The notes under the pieces are model-generated. The model had not been told where the DNA came from and made no database searches. It was given only the letters and a program-made list of their open reading frames with translations. 64,000 nucleotides of DNA from VXRD01 sp965232265 (GTDB taxonomy: Bacteria; Latescibacterota; UBA2968). How positions within the stretch are numbered: the first letter of the stretch is position 1; every line of letters starts with the position of its first letter. The stretch is from the NCBI GenBank assembly GCA_965232265.1, contig CBDDPH010000002.1:3224001-3288000 (forward strand), written 5' to 3'. Of this stretch, positions 35,666 through 45,329 are shown one piece after another. The position numbers were made by a program, and so were the translations under genes.

Positions 35666-37197
35666 ATCTTTTTTCTCCTATGCCGCGCACTGTCGGCACG
35701 CTGAATTTTCTCAAGTGTCCCGTCTTCAAATCCCACCCAGGGTATCAGGCTATCGGTCATATCCGTGCCATCTGGCGCGATCAGCCCCAAATCTCGCTTG
35801 GCGCGCAGAGCCGTCGCCTTTGGATCGACTATGGAACGCAACGCCTCTTCAAATGCCCTGAGCCTGTCAGCCTGTTCAATATCCGATGCGAGGTCGCGCT
35901 CTTCCTTTGGGTCTTCCCTCACATTGAATAACGAGGGCGGATGAAATTCATACCAGGTGTATTTGTAATCGCCCCGCACAAGCATGTAATACGCGCCTCG
36001 AAGTTGCGGGCCATGCCATTCTGCAAAAACGCGCTCAGACCGTTTGTGTGGTTCTCCCCTCACAAGTGGCAACCAGCTTGCGCCAGGCAAACCAGGTTCG
36101 GGATCCACACCCGCCATGTCCAAAATGGTGGGATAGAGATCGATTAGAGAAACGGGCATGTCGGTATTGACCTCTCCCTCAGGAATACCCGGTCCTTTAA
36201 TCACAAGGGGAACCCCAATAGCCCCTTCATAAGAACAATGCTTAAAAAAAAGCCCGTGTTCGCCCATGGATTCTCCATGATCTGATGTGTAGATGATGTA
36301 TGTATTTTCATACAGCTCCTGATCCTGCAACTCATCGAGAATCTCGCCGATCATATCATCCATACAGGTAATCATACCGCAATAAGCGGCAATCGTCCGG
36401 CGCAGCATATCCTCTGTCACTTCCCCAAATACATTGGAGGCTTGCCACTCCTGCATCGCGGGATGAATATCGCGATTTGGGAACTGTGCATCGTGGGGCA
36501 TCAAAACGCGATCGGGATAGTACATATCGAAATATTTCTGAGGTACGCGATACGGCCAATGGGGATACAGATAGCCGACATACAGCACCCAGGGCGAATC
36601 CGATTTAGCCTCCCCTTTTTCCCGCAAATACGCCAACGTCTTATCTGTCACCTCGCGGTCGTGACCATAGAATCCCAACTCTTGCCGGTCATCAATCTTT
36701 GCGACATCTCCCCCACCCGCTTCGAGTAAAAAACGCCGACTGGCTGGCCGCGTATATCCCGGAAGGCGCGTGACAAAAGGCGATTCTCTCGGATAGGGGT
36801 CCCATGCCGTTCGGTGCAGAGGTTCGTCAAAATGCGTAAATCCAGGGTTGTGATCATCAACAGAGCCAGCGGAGTCGATTTTGCCTATGCAAGTCGATTC
36901 AATACCATTCTGATCCAGCCGCGCTGCCCAGGTCTTTTGTTTTTCTTCATCGGGCAGAGGCACGCCATTCGACCAGCTATCAATCTGGTGGACGTATTTC
37001 CCCGTCATAAAACTCATGCGACTGGGACCACACACCGCACAATTGGCATACGCCCGCGTAAAGTGTGTGCCTTCGCATGCAAGGCGATCCAGATTGGGCG
37101 TCTCGACAAATGGGTACTGCCGATATCCCACCATTGCCGGATGATGCTGATCGCTGCATATAATCAGAATATTGGGATGTTGGTCTGGTGCGCTCAT
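35662..37197 (-). CDS. Sulfatase
   Basis: A 511-residue S1-type sulfatase. The formylglycine Cys is residue 56 in NCAVCGPSRMSFMTG. TSDHGESMGEHGLFFKH gives metal ligands and a Lys. ILIICSDQHH is the N-terminal metal site. Start and stop both overlap neighbours by ATGA: the upstream sulfatase at 37194-37197 and the downstream GH116-type gene at 35662-35665. This indicates tight co-translation. No signal peptide is visible. Confidence 0.92.
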   Translation of the reverse strand: MSAPDQHPNILIICSDQHHPAMVGYRQYPFVETPNLDRLACEGTHFTRAYANCAVCGPSRMSFMTGKYVHQIDSWSNGVPLPDEEKQKTWAARLDQNGIESTCIGKIDSAGSVDDHNPGFTHFDEPLHRTAWDPYPRESPFVTRLPGYTRPASRRFLLEAGGGDVAKIDDRQELGFYGHDREVTDKTLAYLREKGEAKSDSPWVLYVGYLYPHWPYRVPQKYFDMYYPDRVLMPHDAQFPNRDIHPAMQEWQASNVFGEVTEDMLRRTIAAYCGMITCMDDMIGEILDELQDQELYENTYIIYTSDHGESMGEHGLFFKHCSYEGAIGVPLVIKGPGIPEGEVNTDMPVSLIDLYPTILDMAGVDPEPGLPGASWLPLVRGEPHKRSERVFAEWHGPQLRGAYYMLVRGDYKYTWYEFHPPSLFNVREDPKEERDLASDIEQADRLRAFEEALRSIVDPKATALRAKRDLGLIAPDGTDMTDSLIPWVGFEDGTLEKIQRADSARHRRKKI

Positions 37198-38684
37198 CTT
37201 AGTTGCCTTTCCTGATAATCTTCAGATGAAATCCACGTCAAATCATCCCAGTAATCGGTATCGTTCGCCTGATTCTCTCCGGGAGTTGTACGCCCATTGC
37301 ACACAATGCTTGTAATTTTATCGGTCAAATCTGCTACCATCTCAGGGTGATCGCCAATCGCGTTTTTTGTCTCGCCGGGATCATTCACGAGATCGTAAAG
37401 CTCCAGCGGCTCATCCCTGTGCGCCATAATCAGTTTCCACGTGCCTTCTGTAATCGCAAACCGGCCCCCAGCGCCATGGTTAATCAAAGGCAATCGTTCG
37501 TGGGGCGTGTCGGAATCACCGAGTACCTTCGCAAAACTCTGGCTATCTTCGCCCGCATCGGCTGGCAACGCCGCCCCCACAACCTCGGCAAAAGTCGCCA
37601 TCAAATCCACCAAGCCTACCAGATCATCGCATTTGCGCCCGGGATTCTGAATGCCTTTGGGCCACCGCATAAAAAATGGCACGCGATGTCCACCTTCGTA
37701 AATATCCCTTTTTCCGCCGCGATAAATCCCATTGCTATGATGACCAAATTCGTCAATCCGCCCACGCCACGAATTTTCAGGGCCATTATCACTCGTATAT
37801 ACAACAATCGTATTGTCATCCAATCCCGACTGCTCCAGATAATCCAGCACGCGCCCTACATGGTGATCTGTCTCAATCACGAACTCACCATAGCCACCAC
37901 AATCGCCCTGATTCCAAAATTCCTCACGCGGGCATACGGGATAGTGCGGCGATGTAAATGGCAGGTACAAAAAAAACGGCTTACCACTTTTGGCACTCGC
38001 TTCTTTGCCCTTCATCCACGCAATCGCCTTATCGGTAAACCGCGTCAAACACGCATTGTCAATAAAATCGGGCGCAATCTCCATCCCCATTGTGCCCAAT
38101 GCTTCAAGCGTTTCTTCTGGCGTGTTCTCGTACGGCGGCATGATGCGATAATCCACATGCCGGTTATTGGGTTTCTTAGCCGTATAAACTGTCGGCGGTA
38201 CTTGGGCATATCGCCCTTCAAACCAGGCGAGAATTCCGTAATTGAGCGATGCGGGTATGCCATAGAAATAATCAAAGCCCTTATCCAACGGCATATCGGT
38301 AACAGGCTGGCTCCAATCGCGATTGCCCACCTCGCCGGGAAAATTCATACCCAGGTGCCACTTGCCTACCATCGCCGTATCATATCCCATTGCCCCAAAC
38401 ATTGAAGCCAGCGTCATGCGCTCATCTGTAATCAAACACGGCACTTCGGCGGGAAAAACGCCCTGTTTCTTCAACGTCCGCCAGGAATAGCGTCCCGTCA
38501 GCAATCCATAACGCGAAGGCGTGCAAACCGTATCTGAGCAATGCCCATTGGTAAAAGCAATCCCTTCTGCTGCCAACCGATCCAGATTTGGCGTCTGAAA
38601 CTTCGCATCTGGATTCAGGCAACTCGCGTCACCATATCCCTGATCATCTGTAAAAATCACGATCACATTGGGTTTCTCTACCAT
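37194..38684 (-). CDS. Sulfatase (arylsulfatase A type)
   Basis: I start it at the ATG at 38684, with AGGA before it; the frame extends to 38750 without support. The 496-residue product has the classical FTDDQGYGD metal site and Cys54 in DTVCTPSRYGLLTGRYSWR, the best match to the CxPSR-LTGR consensus in this window. GKWHLGM holds the active-site Lys-x-His. It releases sulfate from an ester substrate that cannot be named. The ATGA overlap with the next sulfatase suggests that the two remove different sulfates from the same molecule. Confidence 0.92.
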   Translation of the reverse strand: MVEKPNVIVIFTDDQGYGDASCLNPDAKFQTPNLDRLAAEGIAFTNGHCSDTVCTPSRYGLLTGRYSWRTLKKQGVFPAEVPCLITDERMTLASMFGAMGYDTAMVGKWHLGMNFPGEVGNRDWSQPVTDMPLDKGFDYFYGIPASLNYGILAWFEGRYAQVPPTVYTAKKPNNRHVDYRIMPPYENTPEETLEALGTMGMEIAPDFIDNACLTRFTDKAIAWMKGKEASAKSGKPFFLYLPFTSPHYPVCPREEFWNQGDCGGYGEFVIETDHHVGRVLDYLEQSGLDDNTIVVYTSDNGPENSWRGRIDEFGHHSNGIYRGGKRDIYEGGHRVPFFMRWPKGIQNPGRKCDDLVGLVDLMATFAEVVGAALPADAGEDSQSFAKVLGDSDTPHERLPLINHGAGGRFAITEGTWKLIMAHRDEPLELYDLVNDPGETKNAIGDHPEMVADLTDKITSIVCNGRTTPGENQANDTDYWDDLTWISSEDYQERQLR

Positions 38685-38706
38685 ACAAAGGGTCCTTTCA
38701 CAAGAG

Positions 38707-39423
38707 CTACCAGGGCACCACTGTGCCATTATTTTGGAGAAGACTACCACTATCCTCCATGGTCAGCTTATCCAGCGTACTGGTCATCAGTCCAACGGAT
38801 TCCGCTACGGAAATCGTACCGTTCGGGTTCATGCCTGTGAGCACAGACCCCGGTGTGAGAGCAACCACGACAATATTGCGGTCGGCGAGCCTGATTGACA
38901 ATCGCCGGGCAAGCATATTGACCCCAGCTTTGGCAATGGCGTAAGCATCCATTTCATCGTGGCGATTGGCGCGCGCAATACTGCCCACACCAGAAGAGGT
39001 CAGCACCATTTTTGCCCCGTCGTTCAGCAGTGGCGCGACCATCTGTGCAAATAAAGCAGAACCAATGGTATGCACCTCGAAAGTAATCGCAAAACTCTCC
39101 GCATCCCACTCGCCAAAAGATTTTCCACTGCCTGAGCCAGCATTATTGATAGCAATGTCAATACGCACGTTGTATCGGGCTAAGGCTTCTCCCAAACGGT
39201 CGAAATGCTCTTCATTCGACATATCCAACTGCTCAATCAACAGCTTGCTCCCGTACTCTTCCTTCAGCGCAATCAGATCTGTTGCCTCCGCTGGCGTCCG
39301 ACAAGTAGCCACGACAGAATCACCTGCATCAAGATAATGCTTCACCCACCCAAGCCCAATTCCCCGATTCGAGCCAGTTACAATCACTATCTGTCCTGTC
39401 GCATCTTTAATAAAATTTTCCAT
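38707..39423 (-). CDS. Short-chain dehydrogenase/reductase
   Basis: The 238-residue protein has VTGSNRGIG (cofactor loop), NNAGSG, LTSSG (catalytic Ser) and YAIAK (catalytic Tyr and Lys), a complete classical SDR. No Asp is present after beta-strand 2, where CRTP appears, so NADP is likely. It probably oxidises or reduces a sugar or alcohol from the cluster's substrate. It lies 22 bp upstream of a sulfatase and 34 bp after the GMC gene. Confidence 0.9.
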   Translation of the reverse strand: MENFIKDATGQIVIVTGSNRGIGLGWVKHYLDAGDSVVATCRTPAEATDLIALKEEYGSKLLIEQLDMSNEEHFDRLGEALARYNVRIDIAINNAGSGSGKSFGEWDAESFAITFEVHTIGSALFAQMVAPLLNDGAKMVLTSSGVGSIARANRHDEMDAYAIAKAGVNMLARRLSIRLADRNIVVVALTPGSVLTGMNPNGTISVAESVGLMTSTLDKLTMEDSGSLLQNNGTVVPW

Positions 39424-39457
39424 GTAAATCCCTTCATTCTAAAAGTGTGTAGTGAAT

Positions 39458-41026
39458 TTAGTCACGCAGAATCATATCTACGGCTTTCTCGCCGATCATC
39501 ATGCACGGCGCGTTGGTATTTGCATTGATAATAAATGGCATAATCGAAGCATCTGCTACGCGCAATCCCTCAATACCGTGTACCTGGAGTCGATTGTTCA
39601 CCACAGCCATATCATCGTTGCCCATCTTACATGTACCCACCGGATGGTAAATAGTCGTTGAATAATTGCGAATAAAGTCAACCAATCCCCGATCATCATG
39701 CACATCATCCCCCGGCAAAAACTCTTGTCCGCGATATCGGTCAAAAGCTGGCGCCCGTACAATTTCTCGCGCCAGTTTAACACCTTCCAGCATCACGCGC
39801 ACATCGGCCTCGTCAACCAGGCATTGAGGATCGATCAATGGTGCATCAAACGGATCTGCCGAACGTAGCTTAAGGTCTCCTACACTTTTTGTGCCCACCA
39901 GCCCCGGTAGAATTGTGAATCCATGCCCTTCCATCTCTTGAGACCCGTGCAAAACAAACCAATCAGGTCCGAAATGAAATTGCAATTCTGGCGCGGACGC
40001 ATCGGCAGACAATTTCACGAACCCGCCCGCTTCACCCAAATTGGAAGTGAGCAATCCCATTCTTTCATTCTGATATCTGATCGCTTGCTCAGGATTATCT
40101 TTGCCAGCCTGCGTAATCTCCTCAGTACAGGCATACGCCATCCCAACCTGAACGTGCTCCATCAAATTTTGCCCCACACCAGGCAATGCCTTAACAACCG
40201 GAATACCCAGCGCATTGAGATGTTCTGGCGGACCAATGCCCGACAACATCAGCAACTGAGGAGAATTGATTGCCCCGCCACAAAGTACCACTTCTCTACC
40301 GGCCTCAACCTCATGCGCCTTCCCTTCGTGCATATAATGAACACCGACACACCTGTTGCCATCAAATTCAAGGTGTGTAACGTGGGCGTACGGAATCGCG
40401 GTGAAGTTGTCTCGTTCCAATGCCGGATGCAAATACCCCACCGCTGCGCTGCACCTCTGGCCCTCCTTCTGTGTGACCTGATACAGGCCAAACCCTTCCT
40501 GATCCCCATCATTGAAGTCTCGATTCAGACGAAATCCCACCTGCTGGGCCGCTTCGACAAAAGCCACACTCAATGGATTTGGATCCCGAGGGTCTGATAC
40601 ATGAATCGGGCCTCCTGTCCCATGATATTCAGAGCCTCCCCGCGTCTGGTGCTGCATCTTCTTGAAATAGGGCAACACATCGACATACGCCCAGCCTTCA
40701 TTCCCCATTGCAGCCCACTGATCGTAATCGCTCGGATGACCTCGCTGATAGACCATCGCATTGATAGAACTTGAACCGCCATACATTTTGCCGCGCGGCA
40801 CATAATCCCGCCGCCCATTAAATCCGGCTTGCGGTGTGGTTTCATAATCCCAATCTTTATCTGTATGAAACAGGTCTGGAAATCGCGCAGGAATGTGAAT
40901 TGCATCCCGATCATCCGGTCCACCGGCTTCCAACAATAAAACGCGATACTGCCCACTTTCACTCAAACGACCAGCAACAGCACACCCGGCCGACCCCGCG
41001 CCAATAATGATGTAGTCGTAATTCAT
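39458..41026 (-). CDS. GMC family flavoprotein oxidoreductase (choline dehydrogenase-like)
   Basis: The start at 41026 follows GGAGAG; it gives 522 residues. DYIIIGAGSAGCAVAGRLSE is the FAD-binding motif, GGSSSINAM is GMC signature 1, and GAINSPQLLMLSGIGP is signature 2. YHPVGTCKMG and the C-terminal NTNAPCMMIGEK region hold the catalytic His. It oxidises an alcohol group; choline, sugars and aliphatic alcohols are all possible. It lies between a sulfatase gene and the SDR gene. Confidence 0.92.
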   Translation of the reverse strand: MNYDYIIIGAGSAGCAVAGRLSESGQYRVLLLEAGGPDDRDAIHIPARFPDLFHTDKDWDYETTPQAGFNGRRDYVPRGKMYGGSSSINAMVYQRGHPSDYDQWAAMGNEGWAYVDVLPYFKKMQHQTRGGSEYHGTGGPIHVSDPRDPNPLSVAFVEAAQQVGFRLNRDFNDGDQEGFGLYQVTQKEGQRCSAAVGYLHPALERDNFTAIPYAHVTHLEFDGNRCVGVHYMHEGKAHEVEAGREVVLCGGAINSPQLLMLSGIGPPEHLNALGIPVVKALPGVGQNLMEHVQVGMAYACTEEITQAGKDNPEQAIRYQNERMGLLTSNLGEAGGFVKLSADASAPELQFHFGPDWFVLHGSQEMEGHGFTILPGLVGTKSVGDLKLRSADPFDAPLIDPQCLVDEADVRVMLEGVKLAREIVRAPAFDRYRGQEFLPGDDVHDDRGLVDFIRNYSTTIYHPVGTCKMGNDDMAVVNNRLQVHGIEGLRVADASIMPFIINANTNAPCMMIGEKAVDMILRD

Positions 41027-41060
41027 ATTGCTCTCCAAGTGCATCCACAATGAAATACGC

Positions 41061-42740
41061 TCATAAATTCATGACGTAAGACTGGCCCTGTGTTCTCATC
41101 GCTGCTTCGTCTTCAGAGAGAATACTACATTCAGATGACCACGCTTCGATATTTTTCCGGGTCGTTTTCTCAAACCACCTATTTCTAAATGGAAGTTCTG
41201 CCTCTTTCATCCAGTTTTGTAATAAAGGATGAAGCTCTGTGCGAATGGCTTCAAAATTCTCATTGAAAAACAAATTGTCCAACTGAAACGGATCTTTGTT
41301 TCGGTCGTACAGCCAACCGCCTGGTTCGTCCCACTCTGTCCAATTCGGTTTTCCCCCCAAGCGTGTTTTCCCCTTGACACTATATACCCAGTCCTTTGTT
41401 ATAACGGTTCGATGAATAGGACAAGGACTCGAAATTGAATTCATATTGGAAAAATGAAATAAAAATACAGAATCAGGATCAGGTCCGCCTGATTCTGCCA
41501 TAATATTTCTACTGTGATTCACACCAGGACTGGCTTTTAAGTAGCCTAATGATTCCATGCTCGCTTTATCACTTTTTTCTGCCAACATTTCGTCTAATCC
41601 CGCCAAATGACAAAAGGTCGGAAAGAAATCAATGAATGAGAGGAGCTCATTCGCTTCCCTCCCAGGAGTTTTAATACTCTTATGCCAGCGCACGAGAAAT
41701 GGTATCCTCGATGAAGGGTCATGCGGCCATCTCTTTTGTCCTCCTGCGACATTCTGAGCACCACCCATAGCACCATGGTCGGACGTATAGATGACAATGG
41801 TATTATCCCGAACACTTTCAGGCTGGTTATCAAGCCAATCCAAAACCCGCCCCAATTGCTCATCCACCGCAGTAATACTGCTATAATAGTCATAGTTATT
41901 GACCGCATTACGGATGCGATCATATGGCATATAAACGGGGTTATCTATATAGCTCTGATAGGGTTTCAAGGCTTTTGCAGGATGATTTTCATCATGTCGA
42001 TACAACTCCGGATAGTCAGAACGATGTGAAAAATCTCCCCACTCAGGCGCGCTATCTGTTCCTGTAAATGGACCATGCGGATCTTGCATGCAAAGCGTGA
42101 GAAAAAAAGGAGACGCATCAATGTCATGCCTGTCCAGTAAAGCGAGGGCTTGATCGGTTTGACCAACTATTTTATACGGATGGTTTGGGAAAGCCGGAAG
42201 AGAAAATGTATCGCATTTTGAAACACCTGTATATGGGATATCACTCCCATCTCCTAAAATATCGTTTGAATCCAGGTCTTGAAAATCACCGCCGTTATGG
42301 CAATATATCATGCTGTCATGCCTCTCATTTGACCATATATACGATTCATCATAACCCGCATTTTGAGCATTGTTCTCTAAGCCCTGATGCCATTTCCCAA
42401 CATGAAAAGTTGAATATCCCGCGTTCTTAAACAAAAATCCCAAAGTCTTATTTTCATTACCCTCTTCATCTACTCGATCATTCAAATCCATATGATTTGC
42501 AATTCCGCCCCATTGAAAGGGCCATCGACCCGTTTGATAGATCGCCCTTGCAGGCGAACAGATGGGTAGATTCGTATAACAATTTTTAAAGCTAACCCCT
42601 TCTTGCGCCATACGCTCCATATTAGGCGTATAAATTTCAAAATGATCCTTCAAGGAATTTGTAAATGACATAGCGTCATAACGATGCGTATCGCTTAAAA
42701 TAAAAATGAAATTGGCAGGGCGAAAAGAGGACTTATTCAT
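41061..42740 (-). CDS. Sulfatase with CSPAR maturation motif
   Basis: The 559-residue protein has its predicted formylglycine Cys at residue 61 in LPICSPARAIYQTG; Ala replaces the usual Ser in CxPSR. TSDHGAMGGAQNVAGGQKRWPHDPSSR carries the metal and Lys positions. Base composition is visibly more AT-rich than in the genes downstream, so it may have been acquired separately. It heads the minus-strand cluster that runs to 31.6 kb. A weak TATATT element lies about 50 bases upstream. Confidence 0.9.
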   Translation of the reverse strand: MNKSSFRPANFIFILSDTHRYDAMSFTNSLKDHFEIYTPNMERMAQEGVSFKNCYTNLPICSPARAIYQTGRWPFQWGGIANHMDLNDRVDEEGNENKTLGFLFKNAGYSTFHVGKWHQGLENNAQNAGYDESYIWSNERHDSMIYCHNGGDFQDLDSNDILGDGSDIPYTGVSKCDTFSLPAFPNHPYKIVGQTDQALALLDRHDIDASPFFLTLCMQDPHGPFTGTDSAPEWGDFSHRSDYPELYRHDENHPAKALKPYQSYIDNPVYMPYDRIRNAVNNYDYYSSITAVDEQLGRVLDWLDNQPESVRDNTIVIYTSDHGAMGGAQNVAGGQKRWPHDPSSRIPFLVRWHKSIKTPGREANELLSFIDFFPTFCHLAGLDEMLAEKSDKASMESLGYLKASPGVNHSRNIMAESGGPDPDSVFLFHFSNMNSISSPCPIHRTVITKDWVYSVKGKTRLGGKPNWTEWDEPGGWLYDRNKDPFQLDNLFFNENFEAIRTELHPLLQNWMKEAELPFRNRWFEKTTRKNIEAWSSECSILSEDEAAMRTQGQSYVMNL

Positions 42741-42929
42741 GTCGGTCTCCAGATGATTTCCATATTAATCCTCAACAATGACCTCTCAATATAGTACCTG
42801 TAAAAGAAATCGCAAGCCATCATTCAGATTTTCAATCCCCGGGAAAATGTCTTATATTGGCCCATCTCAAACGAGATGGATTCCCAGAAAAAGATCTTCA
42901 TTAACATCATTTTTCAGGAGGAAACTTTC

Positions 42930-43769
42930 ATGAAACTCGTACTCTACAATGATTTTCAACTGGGTGTTTTGCAAGGCGATACAGTCGTCCCAGTTGGTAA
43001 TTCGGTCGCAGATCTGGGGCATCACAACGCTCAAGAAATGATGCAGATGATCATTACTGATTGGGATGCCATGCAATCCAGGATCGAGAGCGCCATAGAA
43101 GGTGGGAATGGTATCGCCCTCGATACAGTGACTTTGCAATCGCCTCTGCCCCGCCCCGGCCAACTCATGTGTGCCGCCGGCAATTATATCGAGCCGAGCC
43201 ACCCGGAGCGTGAGCTGTTCAATGGCTTTCTAAAGGCCAACACCAGCGTAATGCCTACCGGCAGCACGGTTGAACTCCCGGACGCCGAAGCGAGTGTTTT
43301 CCATTTTGAGCCAGAGTTGGCTCTGGTGATCGGCAAGAGGGCCAGCCACCTCTCGCAAGCCGATGCGCTGGACCACGTCTTTGGCTACACACAGTTCATA
43401 GATGTTTCGGCTCGCGGATTGCCCGGTGGTTTCTTCCTCGGAAAAAGCTGGCACACATTTGCTCCCCTCGGACCGGCTCTGGTGACTGCCGATGAGGTAC
43501 CAAATCCAAATGATCTTTCAGTGAAGCTATGGGTCAACAACACCCTCAAACACGATTTTTCTACGGGCGATATGGCTCGCCACATTCCCGAGTTGCTGGA
43601 GGAAATCACCAGCGTCATCACCCTTGAGCCAGGGGATATCGTAGCAACCGGCACCCATCACGAAGCCCTGTCACCGATTCAGGATGGCTTCAAAGTTCGG
43701 CTGGAAGTCGAGGGATTCGGTCCTCACCTGGCGGTCAGTGTCCACGATTCGCTAAAGAGGCGTTGGTAA
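42930..43769 (+). CDS. Fumarylacetoacetate hydrolase family protein
   Basis: The ATG at 42930 has AGGAGG nine bases upstream, which gives 279 residues; a frame from 42876 lacks a ribosome site. FEPELALVIGKRA holds the metal-binding Glu residues. GYTQFIDVSARG, GKSWHTFAPLGP and PGDIVATGTHHEA are the other family blocks. Members cleave C-C bonds or decarboxylate beta-keto acids, and several dehydrate or hydrolyse sugar-derived ketoacids (for example in L-fucose or L-rhamnose breakdown). It may complete degradation of the neighbouring cluster's sugars. A tRNA 3' remnant begins five bases after its stop. Confidence 0.87.
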   Translation: MKLVLYNDFQLGVLQGDTVVPVGNSVADLGHHNAQEMMQMIITDWDAMQSRIESAIEGGNGIALDTVTLQSPLPRPGQLMCAAGNYIEPSHPERELFNGFLKANTSVMPTGSTVELPDAEASVFHFEPELALVIGKRASHLSQADALDHVFGYTQFIDVSARGLPGGFFLGKSWHTFAPLGPALVTADEVPNPNDLSVKLWVNNTLKHDFSTGDMARHIPELLEEITSVITLEPGDIVATGTHHEALSPIQDGFKVRLEVEGFGPHLAVSVHDSLKRRW

Positions 43770-43773
43770 AATA

Positions 43774-43806
43774 GGGTCGCAGGTTCAAGTCCTGCCGCCA
43801 GAGCCA
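43774..43806 (+). other. tRNA 3'-end remnant, candidate attachment site
   Basis: The segment has a T-stem GCAGG/CCTGC around TTCAAGT, an acceptor 3' strand CGCCAGA, and GCCA. This is exactly the last 33 bases of a tRNA with encoded CCA. No D-arm or anticodon arm precedes it, because the FAH-family gene ends there. Genomic islands often leave such a duplicated tRNA end at one border. No second copy is seen in this window, and no integrase. Confidence 0.6.
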
Positions 43807-44219
43807 AACGTGCCATCTCGCTGAACTTCTGACCTATCCGCTTCACTACTGGAACGAAATAAGGCGAGTTGAATCCCATTAGGTGGTTGATATGCAACCT
43901 TAACAGGTCTTTTTTTCCTCTGGTGTGGCTTCATTAAATAATTCTTCAAAGGTCGTGAGTTTTTGCTCCTACAAAGCAACACTTACGGCCTTTTGTTTTG
44001 CCTTTGCCAGAGTTGCTTCATTGTGTGGTCCCTTCTGTTTTTGACGTTAATCAAGTGCAATGAGCAATTGACTGCATCAAATATGGCCGCTGATACTCGC
44101 CTTGAGTACAACATAAAAGCCCGTTAATCTCATTATGGTATCTATCATGCCAAATATTCGACAAATCGTCCGGCAATTGGACATCTTCCGCGAACTCGAC
44201 GCTCAAAGAAAGGCATCCC
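43807..44219. other. Gap of about 410 bp without a clear gene
   Basis: This stretch between the tRNA remnant and the nuclease-like gene is AT-rich. It contains no recognisable coding sequence except a possible 28-codon frame (44147-44233) that overlaps the next start codon. It is probably degraded mobile or island DNA. Confidence 0.4.
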
Positions 44220-45329
44220 ATGACGACCCCTAATCTGTACAGATTCGCGACGAAGGAACTCTCACAGGACGCCACCATCGCCTACATATTGGCGTGGGCC
44301 AACCCAAAATATCGCGAATCACATCCACGTCTCCATACCCTCGGCACCGAAATGTTGCGTTCACTTCTTTGGACTCAAGAAGTGAATCTTCCACTGATCG
44401 AGACCCTTCACATTAAAACCCAGATTGACCGAATTGACATTCTCGTTCGAATCAATGCAGACAAAAATGCCAACCGAATCATCCTGATCATTGAAGACAA
44501 AGTAAGTACCACAGAACACTCGAACCAGATCGAACGCTACAAGGAGGCCGCAGAGAAGAGATATAGTGGTAGCTATGATCATTTGGTCGCTGTGTATCTC
44601 AAGACGGGAAATGAATCGAGAGAATATCTCCCGCCGAAAGACAAATGCGGCCACTTTCTGCGTCGTGATTTCCTTGATGTTCTGGACGGATTTCAGGATA
44701 CGCAAAATACCATCGTAGATGACTTCCGCACGCATCTCCAGAGATGGGAAGACGACACGAACAGGTGGAAATCCGAGTGCTACTGCGAGTGGCAATGGGA
44801 AGGGTTCTATGCGGCACTGGAATGTATGTGGCGAGAGAAAGGGGACTGGTGCGGTTGGGAGTATTACTCAAATCAGTCTGGAGGATTCCTCGCCTGCTGG
44901 CTGTACGACGGACAGAAAGGCGAATTCAATCGGATCGGAACTTATAAACGGTACGCGGAACTCTTTATACAGATTCACAACGCGATGCGTTTGACAGTCC
45001 GGCTTGGATGGGGTAATACCGAGCAAAAAGTTACCAGCCCCTTTATGTGGCAAGTCTTCAATGCCTTGGGAGAAATCAAAGGGAAAACTTCTGACGACAT
45101 CCAAATTGATAAAGCAGGCAGATTCAGGGGCGGCAAAGGTGCAGCAGTTGCAGACGTCACATTCGGTAATCAGGACCCGTGGTTTGCTGTTGATGACACA
45201 GGCATTGTGAACATGGAGATCACCATCGAGCGCCTTTGTCGCGTGCAGGAACTGCTGCGGAAAGTTGTGAAGTATCTCAACGAACAAGGGACAGTCAGTT
45301 GGGGCGTGAGAACTTTGGGAAGCATTTGA
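44220..45329 (+). CDS. PD-(D/E)XK nuclease superfamily protein
   Basis: The 369-residue protein has RIDILV at about 78 and IIEDKVS at about 97, the Asp and Glu-x-Lys of the PD-(D/E)XK core. An N-terminal helix and a mixed C-terminal half follow, as in many stand-alone nuclease-like proteins found in defence islands. AAAGG lies eight bases before the ATG. It opens the island on its left side, on the opposite strand to the Druantia operon. Its DNA-cutting role is inferred from the motif only. Confidence 0.75.
   Translation: MTTPNLYRFATKELSQDATIAYILAWANPKYRESHPRLHTLGTEMLRSLLWTQEVNLPLIETLHIKTQIDRIDILVRINADKNANRIILIIEDKVSTTEHSNQIERYKEAAEKRYSGSYDHLVAVYLKTGNESREYLPPKDKCGHFLRRDFLDVLDGFQDTQNTIVDDFRTHLQRWEDDTNRWKSECYCEWQWEGFYAALECMWREKGDWCGWEYYSNQSGGFLACWLYDGQKGEFNRIGTYKRYAELFIQIHNAMRLTVRLGWGNTEQKVTSPFMWQVFNALGEIKGKTSDDIQIDKAGRFRGGKGAAVADVTFGNQDPWFAVDDTGIVNMEITIERLCRVQELLRKVVKYLNEQGTVSWGVRTLGSI

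Noticed and set aside
37347..38405. 352-codon plus-strand open frame
   Set aside because: It lies wholly antisense to a sulfatase with complete catalytic motifs, and its composition is that of a shadow frame.
43727..43806. Full-length tRNA ending at 43806
   Set aside because: CTGGCGG inside the FAH-family gene could pair with the acceptor strand, but no D-arm or anticodon arm can be formed between them, so only the 3' end is accepted.
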